NCBI RefSeq assembly: GCF_025564085.1
Contig: NZ_JAMGZJ010000074.1
Coordinates: 1-64,000 of the forward strand
From: Silvania confinis
GTDB lineage: Bacteria > Pseudomonadota > Gammaproteobacteria > Enterobacterales > Enterobacteriaceae
Length of the DNA stretch: 64,000 bases
Direction: 5' to 3'
The position numbers were made by a program, and so were the translations under genes. Numbering within the stretch: position 1 is the stretch's first letter; every line of letters begins with the position of its first letter. Shown here one piece after another: positions 8,151 through 15,668 of this stretch. Under the pieces are notes generated by a model. That model had not been told where the DNA came from and ran no database searches. It was given only the letters and a program-made list of their open reading frames with translations.

Positions 8151-8731
8151 GTGGGGGTTCCGTTCACTTTACGTTCTGCGTTTCTCTTTATGCCGCGTCA
8201 CACGTGAACGTGCGAAGGGGGCTCGCCGCCACCCCCTTCGCCATCCCGGCTCCCGGCAACGAAAATCGCCGCTACGCGGTGCACTCAGCTTATTCCGCCT
8301 GGCTTTCGGGTCGGGCGCGATCCTGCATCCATGCAGGTCACGCCCTCTCCGCGCATCCCTGCGCGTCGCCCCGGCCAGGCGAAAACGCTTCGTCGATTTC
8401 CAGCCGGACTGGGGTGTCGCGGGGATATCTGCTTCTGCATGATCATTTTCATCGCGGTGATTTCTTGTTTTGCGAGGTTGCCTTTGCGGACGACTTTCCG
8501 ACAAATTTGCCCACTTTCGAACTCGAGCCCGATCAACGGGGCATTTTCTTTACTGATACGCTAAAAATGCCTCAGTCATTTAAGATCTCACAGCGGCACC
8601 GAATCCGGCTGAAAATCGCCGAAGTGTTTCCTGTAGCCAGGGGCGACGCGCATGGATGCGCGGCGAGGGCACGTTCACAGGTGACGCGGCACACAGAGCA
8701 GCAAGAAACCTAAAGTGAACGGAACCACCAC
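8151..8731. repeat. 581 bp nested palindromic element with ~62 bp inverted ends
   Basis: The two ends are imperfect inverted repeats of about 62 bp sharing GGTTCCGTTCACTTTA at the tip and GCCGCGTCAC plus GTGAACGTG inside. A second module of about 67 bp (8341-8407) recurs inverted at 8604-8670, where it abuts the right terminal repeat directly. Between the left terminal repeat and the left module sit a hairpin with 10 bp arms GCGAAGGGGG/CCCCCTTCGC (8212-8241) and a CTGCAT..ATGCAG hairpin (8323-8336). No transposase, integrase or clear target duplication is visible. It resembles a non-autonomous mobile element or a large intergenic repeat built from smaller palindromes. Confidence 0.7.
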
Positions 8732-8881
8732 AATAGCCAACATGTTCACCCCCAAAAACCAACTATCTATTCCCACTTTTTTTCTAAAAACGATTCGGCA
8801 TTAACGATGCTTTTTAATTCCTTTATCAAAATTCCGCCGCCGGAAATACTGCCTCCATAACAACAGAGGGGAGCAGACATC

Positions 8882-9844
8882 ATGGCAATTTCATCGCGTA
8901 TCACCTTACTCGGCGCACTGGCGCTGTGGGCATTCCAGGCGCAGGCGGTGGAGGTCACCGTCGCGTATCAAACCTCAGCTGAGCCCGCCAAAGTGGCTCA
9001 GGCAGACAACACTTTCGAGAACGCCAGCGGCGCGAAAGTGAACTGGCGTAAGTTCGACAGCGGCGCCAGCATTGTGCGGGCCCTGGCGTCCGGCGATGTG
9101 CAGATTGGCAACCTCGGCTCCAGCCCGCTGGCGGTCGCGGCCAGTCAGCAGGTGCCCATCGAAGTGTTCCTGCTCGCCTCCCAGCTCGGTAATTCCGAAG
9201 CGCTGGTGGTGAAGAAAAACATCACCAAACCCGAAGACCTGATCGGCAAACGCATCGCGGTGCCGTTTATCTCCACCACCCACTACAGCCTGCTGGCGGC
9301 CCTGAAACACTGGGGGATCAAGCCGGGCCAGGTCGAGATCATCAACCTGCAACCCCCGGCAATCATCGCCGCCTGGCAGCGCGGTGATATTGACGGAGCC
9401 TATGTCTGGTCGCCTGCGGTGAACGAGCTGGAAAAAGACGGCAGCGTGCTGACCGACTCCGCGCAGGTGGGGCAGTGGGGATCGCCAACCCTCGACGTGT
9501 GGGTGGTACGTAAAGACTTCGCTGAGAAGCACCCAGAGATCGTCAAAGCCTTCGCCAAAAGCGCCATCGACGCCCAGCAGCCCTACATTTCTAACCCTGA
9601 TGAGTGGCTGAAACAGCCTGCAAATCTGGAGAAACTCGCCCGCCTGAGCGGCGTGCCCGAAGCCGACGTGCCGGGGCTGGTGAAAGGGAATACCTACCTG
9701 ACCCCTGCCCAGCAGCTGCAGCAGCTGGCGGGTCCGGTGAATAAAGCGATTATCGACACCGCCGGGTTCCTGAAAGAGCAGGGCAAAGTGCCTGCTGTTT
9801 CGGCGGATTACAGCCAGTACGTGACCGATCGTTTTGTGAAATAA
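8882..9844 (+). CDS. tauA: Taurine ABC transporter substrate-binding protein TauA
   Basis: Periplasmic taurine-binding protein, 320 aa, nearly colinear with E. coli TauA including VTVAYQTSAEPAKVAQADNT and the block IGNLGSSPLAVAASQQVPIE. A signal peptide ends AQA at residue 22. It delivers taurine and other sulfonates to TauBC when sulfate is scarce. It is the first gene of tauABCD, with a GAGGGGAG ribosome site upstream and 12 bp to tauB. Confidence 0.97.
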   Translation: MAISSRITLLGALALWAFQAQAVEVTVAYQTSAEPAKVAQADNTFENASGAKVNWRKFDSGASIVRALASGDVQIGNLGSSPLAVAASQQVPIEVFLLASQLGNSEALVVKKNITKPEDLIGKRIAVPFISTTHYSLLAALKHWGIKPGQVEIINLQPPAIIAAWQRGDIDGAYVWSPAVNELEKDGSVLTDSAQVGQWGSPTLDVWVVRKDFAEKHPEIVKAFAKSAIDAQQPYISNPDEWLKQPANLEKLARLSGVPEADVPGLVKGNTYLTPAQQLQQLAGPVNKAIIDTAGFLKEQGKVPAVSADYSQYVTDRFVK

Positions 9845-9856
9845 CCGGAGGCCGCG

Positions 9857-10624
9857 ATGCTGCATATTTCCAACCTTTACGCCGATTACCACGGCAAACC
9901 GGCGCTCGAGGATATCAACCTGACGGTGGACAGCGGTGAGCTGCTGGTGGTGCTGGGGCCGTCGGGCTGCGGCAAAACCACCTTGCTCAATCTGGTAGCC
10001 GGGTTTGTGCCTTATCAGCGCGGCAGCATTCAGCTGGCGGGCAAGCGGGTGGAAGGGCCAGGCGCAGAGCGCGGCGTGGTGTTCCAGAACGAAGGGTTGC
10101 TGCCGTGGCGTAACGTGCAGGAAAACGTCGCGTTTGGCCTGCAGCTGGCAGGCATCGCGCGGGAAACGCGGCTGAATATCGCCCGCGAAATGCTGAAAAA
10201 GGTCGGGCTGGAGGGGGCGGAAAAACGCTTTATCTGGCAGCTCTCTGGCGGTCAGCGTCAGCGCGTCGGGATTGCCCGGGCGCTGGCGGCCAATCCCCAG
10301 CTGTTGCTGCTGGATGAACCCTTCGGGGCGCTGGATGCCTTTACCCGGGAGCAGATGCAAACCCTGCTGCTGCGTCTGTGGCATGAGACCGGTAAGCAGG
10401 TGCTGCTGATCACCCATGACATCGAAGAAGCGGTGTTTATGGCCACCGAACTGGTGCTGTTGTCGCCGGGGCCGGGTCGGGTACTGGAGCGCCTGCCGCT
10501 CAATTTTGCCCACCGCTATGTAGGCGGCGAACCGGTGCGCAGCATCAAATCCGATCCGGACTTTATCGCCCAGCGCGAGTACGTGCTGAGCCGGGTGTTC
10601 GACCAGCGGGAGGCCTTCTCATGA
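9857..10624 (+). CDS. tauB: Taurine ABC transporter ATPase TauB
   Basis: ATP-binding subunit of 255 aa with Walker [10 protein letters not shown], signature [15 protein letters not shown] and Walker [13 protein letters not shown], followed by the H-loop ITHDIEEAV. It energises sulfonate uptake with TauA and TauC. The gene overlaps tauC by four bases (ATGA), so the two are probably translationally coupled. Length and order match E. coli tauB. Confidence 0.96.
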   Translation: MLHISNLYADYHGKPALEDINLTVDSGELLVVLGPSGCGKTTLLNLVAGFVPYQRGSIQLAGKRVEGPGAERGVVFQNEGLLPWRNVQENVAFGLQLAGIARETRLNIAREMLKKVGLEGAEKRFIWQLSGGQRQRVGIARALAANPQLLLLDEPFGALDAFTREQMQTLLLRLWHETGKQVLLITHDIEEAVFMATELVLLSPGPGRVLERLPLNFAHRYVGGEPVRSIKSDPDFIAQREYVLSRVFDQREAFS

Positions 10625-11448
10625 GCATTGTGGTGACCGACAAAACGGCGCAAAAACGCCTTACGCTGCGCTGGCCCTTATCGCGTCAACTGACGCTGAG
10701 CATCAGCACGCTGCTGGTGCTGCTGGCAATATGGTGGGCGGTGGCAGCCCAGCAGTGGGTGAGCCCGCTGTTTCTGCCCGCGCCAGCCCAGGTGCTGAGC
10801 AAATTAATTTCTATTGCCGGTCCACAAGGCTTTATGGATGCCACCCTGTGGCAGCATCTGGCGGCCAGTCTGGGGCGCATTCTGGTGGCGCTGCTGGCAG
10901 CAGTAATCATCGGCATCCCGGTGGGGATCGCGATGGGGCTCAGCCCAACGGTGCGCGGGATCCTCGATCCGTTGATCGAGCTGTATCGACCGGTACCGCC
11001 GCTGGCGTATCTGCCGCTGATGGTTATCTGGTTTGGCATCGGTGAGACCTCGAAGATCCTGCTGATCTACCTGGCGATTTTTGCCCCGGTGGCGATGTCG
11101 GCGGTGGCGGGCGTCAAGAGTGCCCAGCAGGTGCGGCTCCGGGCGGCACAGTCGCTGGGGGCCAGCCGCGTGCAGGTGCTGTGGTTTGTGATTTTGCCCG
11201 GCGCGTTGCCGGAGATTTTAACCGGGCTGCGCATTGGGTTAGGCGTGGGCTGGTCGACGCTGGTGGCGGCGGAGCTTATCGCCGCGACGCGGGGGTTAGG
11301 GTTTATGGTGCAGTCGGCGGGGGAATTCCTGGCGACCGACGTGGTGTTGGCCGGGATCATGGTGATCGCCGTGATCGCCTTTGGTTTAGAACTGGGGCTG
11401 CGCGCGCTACAGCGCCGTCTGACGCCCTGGCATGGAGAGATACAATGA
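10621..11448 (+). CDS. tauC: Taurine ABC transporter permease TauC
   Basis: Inner-membrane permease of 275 aa with about six hydrophobic segments. The EAA-type loop [20 protein letters not shown] contacts TauB. An N-terminal segment spans residues 25-50. It overlaps both tauB and tauD by an ATGA junction. The family also includes SsuC (alkanesulfonates); the tauD neighbour and the TauA match fix the taurine assignment. Confidence 0.96.
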   Translation: MSIVVTDKTAQKRLTLRWPLSRQLTLSISTLLVLLAIWWAVAAQQWVSPLFLPAPAQVLSKLISIAGPQGFMDATLWQHLAASLGRILVALLAAVIIGIPVGIAMGLSPTVRGILDPLIELYRPVPPLAYLPLMVIWFGIGETSKILLIYLAIFAPVAMSAVAGVKSAQQVRLRAAQSLGASRVQVLWFVILPGALPEILTGLRIGLGVGWSTLVAAELIAATRGLGFMVQSAGEFLATDVVLAGIMVIAVIAFGLELGLRALQRRLTPWHGEIQ

Positions 11449-12296
11449 GTGAACGTCTGACCATTACCCCGCTGGGGCCGTACATTGGTGCGCAGATTTC
11501 GGGTCTGGATGTGACCCGGCCGTTAAGCGATAACCAGTTTGAGCAGCTGTATCACGCGGTGCTGCGCCATCAGGTAGTGTTCCTGCGCGAGCAGGCGGTG
11601 ACCCCGCAGCAGCAGCGCGCGCTGGCCCTGCGCTTTGGCGATCTGCATATTCACCCGGTCTACCCGCATGCGGAAGGCGTTGAAGAAATTATCGTGCTGG
11701 ATACCCATAACGATAACCCGCCGGATAACGACAACTGGCATACCGACGTGACGTTTATCGAGACCCCGCCCGCCGGAGCGATTCTGGCGGCGAAGCTGCT
11801 GCCAGAAACCGGTGGTGATACGCTGTGGACCAGCGGCATTGCGGCGTACGAGGCGCTGTCCGCGCCGTTTAAGCAGCTGTTGAGCGGCCTGCGTGCCGAA
11901 CATGATTTTAAGAAATCGTTCCAGGAATATAAGTATCGCAAAACCGAAGAAGAGCACGCCCGCTGGCAGGAAGCGGTGGCGAAACACCCGCCGCTGCTGC
12001 ATCCAGTAGTGCGTACCCATCCGGTCAGCGGTAAACAGGCGCTGTTCGTCAACGAGGGCTTCACCACCCGGATCGTTGACCTGAGCGAGAAAGAGAGCGC
12101 GGCGCTGTTAGGGTTTCTGTTTGCGCATATCACCAAACCAGAGTTCCAGGTGCGCTGGCGCTGGCAGGAAAACGATCTGGCGATCTGGGATAACCGGGTG
12201 ACGCAGCACTATGCCAACGCGGATTATCTGCCGCAGCGACGCATCATGCAGCGGGCGACGATTCTGGGGGATAAGCCGTTTTATCGTGCGGGCTGA
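11445..12296 (+). CDS. tauD: Taurine dioxygenase TauD
   Basis: Fe(II)/2-oxoglutarate-dependent dioxygenase, 283 aa as in E. coli. It converts taurine to sulfite and aminoacetaldehyde in the cytoplasm, releasing sulfur for assimilation. The iron ligands are visible as His99 and Asp101 in DNWHTDVTF, with the third histidine in [12 protein letters not shown] near residue 255. The arginine in the final RRIMQRATI block binds 2-oxoglutarate in this family. The longer upstream frame is rejected because it reads through tauC. Confidence 0.97.
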   Translation: MSERLTITPLGPYIGAQISGLDVTRPLSDNQFEQLYHAVLRHQVVFLREQAVTPQQQRALALRFGDLHIHPVYPHAEGVEEIIVLDTHNDNPPDNDNWHTDVTFIETPPAGAILAAKLLPETGGDTLWTSGIAAYEALSAPFKQLLSGLRAEHDFKKSFQEYKYRKTEEEHARWQEAVAKHPPLLHPVVRTHPVSGKQALFVNEGFTTRIVDLSEKESAALLGFLFAHITKPEFQVRWRWQENDLAIWDNRVTQHYANADYLPQRRIMQRATILGDKPFYRAG

Positions 12297-12298
12297 TT

Positions 12299-12334
12299 GC
12301 CCTCACCCCAACCCTCTCCCACGGGGAGAGGGAG
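12299..12334 (-). repeat. Palindromic repeat, copy B (no adjoining terminator)
   Basis: CCCTCTCCC and GGGAGAGGG arms flank ACG, preceded by CCCTCACCCCAA. Reverse-complemented, it matches the distal part of the repeats near 36.4 kb and 60.5 kb, but the GCAAAACG hairpin is absent. It separates the convergent tauD and acyltransferase genes and may serve as their shared 3' end. Confidence 0.8.
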
Positions 12335-12359
12335 AAAAATAGGTAGCCGCCACCCGGCG

Positions 12360-14060
12360 TTACAAATGTACTTCGATATACCGCTGATAGCGGTTGGCTT
12401 TCAGGTAGCACAAGTCCACCAGCACCAGCCCGTCGACGCAGTTGTTGAAGGCCGGATCGCTGCCAAAATCGATAAACTGTACCCCGCCTGGCTCGCACAG
12501 TTCGGAATACTGTTTATACAGCGGCGGGATGCCGCAACCCAGATTGCCGAGCAGTGATTTCAGGCGGGTCAGGTCTTCGACGTAATCGACACCCGCAAAC
12601 TGTGCCAGCACGTCGGGCAGCGAAGCCGGATACGGCTGGCGCGAGACGGCTAAAGGATGGCTGGCCGGGAACCACAGGCGGTAAAACGCCACCAGTAAAT
12701 CCCGCGCGGCGGGCGGTAATCCGCCCGAAATTGACACCGGGCCGAAGAGATAGCGGTACTGCGGGTAGCGTGCCAGATAAGCGCCGATGCCCGACCACAA
12801 ATAGTCCAGCCCACGGCGGCCCCAGTAGCGCGGCTGAATAAAGCTGCGTCCCAGCTCGATGCCGTGCTCCAGCACGTCTTCCATTTTGTCGTCGTAATGA
12901 AACAGGCTGTAGCTGTACAGCCCGCCGAGCCCGCGGTTTTCGACCTGTGTAGCGGTGGGCATAAAGCGATACGCACCGACCACTTCCAGATCCTCGTCAT
13001 CCCACAGGATCAGATGCAGGTAGTCATCGTCATAGCTGTCAGTATCCCGACGCTTGCCGCTGCCTTCGCCCACGGCGCGGAATGCCACTTCACGCAAGCG
13101 CCCCAGCTCGCGCAAGATCGGCACATCTTCCTGGCCGTTGCGCTGCCACAAATAAATAGTTTTGCCATCGCTGGTTTTCCCCAGACATTCGGCCTGGGCG
13201 AGTGCGCGCTTGAGCGTGGCGCGATCCTCGGGCCGCGCAATGGCCGATTCCGTTTTAAACCGGCCAGGCAGTCCCTTGCCAAGACCCATCACGTGCTGAC
13301 GGCACTGTTCGGCCATCTCACGGGGAGAGAGCGTGGCGCTGAACCAGTGGCTCCAGGGGATCTGCTGGCCGATTTTAATCGGCAGTCGGCTGTGCTGACG
13401 GCGGAACATCTGCTGCATCAACAGCAGCATCGACAGGGTGGGGGAAATCAGCGTGCTGGCATAAAACAGCAGGCTGTTGTGCGCCTGAATGTGCATCGGC
13501 AGCAGCGGGACGCGCAGCTTGCTTGCGATCTTAATAAAGCCGGAGTGCCATTTTTTATCGCGAATGCCTTTGCGCGTCGGGCGCGAGACTTCGCCCGCCG
13601 GGAAGAAGATCAACACCCCCGCGTTTTGCAGGTGCTGTTCCATTTGCACCAGCGATGTTTTGGCGGTTTTGCCGCCCAGATTATCGACCGGAATAAACAG
13701 CGAACTGAGCGGTTCAAGGTGCGTTAGCAAGCGGTTGGTGACCACTTTGACATCCCGGCGCACACGGGAAACGGCGTACATCAGCGCCAGGCCGTCGAGC
13801 GTGCCTGTCGGATGATTTGCGATAATAACCAGCGGGCCATGTTCGGGGATTTGTTCGAGATCGCGGGAAGAGAGCGTGCAGATAATATCAAGATGTTCCA
13901 GAACCTGTTCCACCATATCGAGTCCTTTCAGGTGGCGGTGGGTGGCGGCGAACTGCTGAAACTCCTCTTCGTGTAAAACTTTGCTTAACAGCCTTTTTTG
14001 CCAGGGTGCAGGCCTCGCCTGCGGCCAAAGATCGTCGAGAACGCTGTCGATACTAAACAT
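12360..14060 (-). CDS. OlsF-like bifunctional acyltransferase (PlsC domain + GNAT domain)
   Basis: Protein of 566 aa with two acyltransferase domains. Residues 60-250 are PlsC-like: ANHPTGTLDG holds the catalytic His83 and Asp89, and FPAGEVSR (153-160) is the second motif. Residues 310-560 resemble the hemolysin/OlsB-type GNAT domain, with VVGAYRFMPT and ELGRSFIQPRYWGRRGLDYL. This order is that of OlsF, which makes ornithine lipids by N-acylating ornithine and then O-acylating the product. Function here is inferred; a different acyl acceptor is possible. The ATG giving MFSIDSVL is preferred over an in-frame start 37 codons upstream. E. coli K-12 lacks the gene at this site between tauD and hemB. 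Confidence 0.75.
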   Translation of the reverse strand: MFSIDSVLDDLWPQARPAPWQKRLLSKVLHEEEFQQFAATHRHLKGLDMVEQVLEHLDIICTLSSRDLEQIPEHGPLVIIANHPTGTLDGLALMYAVSRVRRDVKVVTNRLLTHLEPLSSLFIPVDNLGGKTAKTSLVQMEQHLQNAGVLIFFPAGEVSRPTRKGIRDKKWHSGFIKIASKLRVPLLPMHIQAHNSLLFYASTLISPTLSMLLLMQQMFRRQHSRLPIKIGQQIPWSHWFSATLSPREMAEQCRQHVMGLGKGLPGRFKTESAIARPEDRATLKRALAQAECLGKTSDGKTIYLWQRNGQEDVPILRELGRLREVAFRAVGEGSGKRRDTDSYDDDYLHLILWDDEDLEVVGAYRFMPTATQVENRGLGGLYSYSLFHYDDKMEDVLEHGIELGRSFIQPRYWGRRGLDYLWSGIGAYLARYPQYRYLFGPVSISGGLPPAARDLLVAFYRLWFPASHPLAVSRQPYPASLPDVLAQFAGVDYVEDLTRLKSLLGNLGCGIPPLYKQYSELCEPGGVQFIDFGSDPAFNNCVDGLVLVDLCYLKANRYQRYIEVHL

Positions 14061-14143
14061 GGTGGCTCCTCCTGCTGTCTTTCCCGGACAGTAGAATAGC
14101 CAGATGTCGTTTGCATTGCAGAGGGGTGAAGATTGTGTGGAAG

Positions 14144-14169
14144 GCCCGGTAAGCGGAGCGCCACCGGGC
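14144..14169. repeat. REP-like palindrome between hemB and the acyltransferase gene
   Basis: GCCCGGTAAGCGGAGCGCCA followed by CCGGGC forms an imperfect GC-rich palindrome of REP type, just downstream of the hemB stop on the minus strand. It could act as the 3' end of hemB mRNA. Confidence 0.7.
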
Positions 14170-14178
14170 AAAAGCGGA

Positions 14179-15153
14179 TTAACGCAGGATTTTCTTCTCG
14201 GCCAGATCCAGCGCGAAGTAGCTGAAGATCAGATCCGCGCCGGCGCGTTTGATCGCTCCCAGGCTCTCGAGGATCACTTTCTCTTCGTCGATCGCCCCCG
14301 CCTGCGCGGCGAATTTGATCATCGCGTACTCGCCGCTCACCTGGTAGGCGCCCAGCGGCAGCTCGGTGCGTTCGCGGATGTCGCGCAGGATATCAAGGTA
14401 TGCGCCAGCTGGTTTCACCATCAGGCAGTCGGCACCTTGTGCTTCGTCGAGCAGCGATTCACGGATCGCTTCCCGGCGGTTGAGCGGGTTCATCTGATAG
14501 GTTTTGCGATCGCCTTTCAGCGCGGTACCGGCGGCTTCACGGAACGGGCCGTAGAACGACGAGGCGAATTTGGTGGAGTAGGACATGATCGCCGTATCGG
14601 TGAAGCCCGCCGCGTCCAGCGCCTGGCGAATGGCCTGTACCTGGCCGTCCATCGCGGCCGACGGGGCGATAAAATCTGCACCGGCAGCAGCGGCAATCAC
14701 CGCCTGCTTGCCTAGATTGATCAGGGTCGCGTCGTTATCGACGCCGTGATCGCACAATACGCCGCAGTGGCCGTGCGAGGTGTATTCGCAGAAGCAGGTG
14801 TCGGACATGACGATCATCTCCGGCACGGTCTGTTTGGCAATGCGCGACATGCGCGCCACCAGACCGTCTTCTTTCAGCGCATCGCTGCCGGTGGCATCGG
14901 TATGGTGCGAAATGCCGAAGGTCATGATCGAGCGAATACCGGCATTGGCAATGCGCTCGATTTCGCGCGCCAGGTGCTTCTCGGGAATTCGCATCACGCC
15001 CGGCATGGCCTCGATGGCTTTATAGTCATCGATCTCTTCTTCAACAAAAATCGGCAACACCAGATCGTTTAAGGTCAGTGTTGTCTCTTCAAACATGGCG
15101 CGCAGAGCGGGGGATTTGCGCAGACGACGTGGACGAGCAATTAAATCGGTCAT
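14179..15153 (-). CDS. hemB: Delta-aminolevulinic acid dehydratase (porphobilinogen synthase) HemB
   Basis: Cytoplasmic enzyme of 324 aa that condenses two 5-aminolevulinate molecules to porphobilinogen in haem synthesis. The zinc-type cysteine cluster is visible as [14 protein letters not shown]. The active-site lysines lie in [14 protein letters not shown] and in [12 protein letters not shown]. Length and N-terminus ([15 protein letters not shown]) match enterobacterial HemB. The promoter should lie in the AT-rich region to its right. Confidence 0.98.
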   Translation of the reverse strand: MTDLIARPRRLRKSPALRAMFEETTLTLNDLVLPIFVEEEIDDYKAIEAMPGVMRIPEKHLAREIERIANAGIRSIMTFGISHHTDATGSDALKEDGLVARMSRIAKQTVPEMIVMSDTCFCEYTSHGHCGVLCDHGVDNDATLINLGKQAVIAAAAGADFIAPSAAMDGQVQAIRQALDAAGFTDTAIMSYSTKFASSFYGPFREAAGTALKGDRKTYQMNPLNRREAIRESLLDEAQGADCLMVKPAGAYLDILRDIRERTELPLGAYQVSGEYAMIKFAAQAGAIDEEKVILESLGAIKRAGADLIFSYFALDLAEKKILR

Positions 15154-15668
15154 GATATGCCTGACATAGATGAATGAAAGAGGGCCAGTGTACCTGAAAT
15201 GCCAATTGCCTGTTTTACTAAAATTGTCGTTAAGCCTGAATAATGTGAGTGCGATTATTGGGCCATTCCTTTTTCATTGAATAAAATAAGTTTGCGCAAT
15301 ATGTAATTTAATTAACTGGAGCGGGGTGGGCGGGGGGCTTTTAATCTAACGACATGGCAATGAAAGGCTTTTTGGTGATTTTCTCTTTATTCAAATTCAT
15401 GCCATTTGTTTCCTTCGTTTTCTTTATTGATATTAATGATGATTTGCAAGTTAAGCTGTTATTTTTTTATATGTAACTTATTGATATTAGTGTTTTTATT
15501 TGTATTCCCCGGTGCGTTAAAAGATTATTTATTTGTTTTGTCTGTTTCCGAACTTAATTGATGGATTCATTGAACTATTTTCTTTTGAGGCTGCATAATT
15601 CCCGCCGCAATATATTTGCACTGTAGTTACGGACAAACTTGCTTACGTCCCTGAGGAGGGATGAACCA
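15154..15668. other. AT-rich intergenic region between hemB and the autotransporter gene
   Basis: About 515 bases, markedly richer in A and T than the surroundings, with one G-rich island (GCGGGGTGGGCGGGGGG, 15321-15337). It must hold the divergent promoters of hemB and of the autotransporter gene. No open frame with a ribosome site is convincing. The composition would suit H-NS binding, which is inference only. A GAGGAGGG ribosome site lies at its right end. Confidence 0.7.

Larger units (their letters stand above)
7978..8881. other. Intergenic region between the uhp-like/afu locus and tauA
   Basis: These 904 bases hold the promoter region of the minus-strand uhp-like/afu locus, a heptamer-repeat palindrome, a G-run tract, a 581 bp palindromic element, and about 150 bases of tauA upstream sequence. 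Short open frames occur on both strands across the palindromic element but have no ribosome sites or recognisable products. In E. coli tau expression depends on Cbl under sulfate starvation; I cannot place a Cbl site with confidence. A GAGGGGAG ribosome site precedes the tauA ATG. Confidence 0.7.

Noticed and set aside
8087..8713. Several overlapping open frames of 60-208 codons on both strands of the palindromic element
   Set aside because: They read through terminal inverted repeats and the G-run tract, lack ribosome sites and show no recognisable domain; the mirrored sequence itself generates open frames on both strands.
8975..10513. Minus-strand open frame of 512 codons opposite tauA and tauB
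   Set aside because: It spans two well-identified genes on the other strand and has shadow composition.
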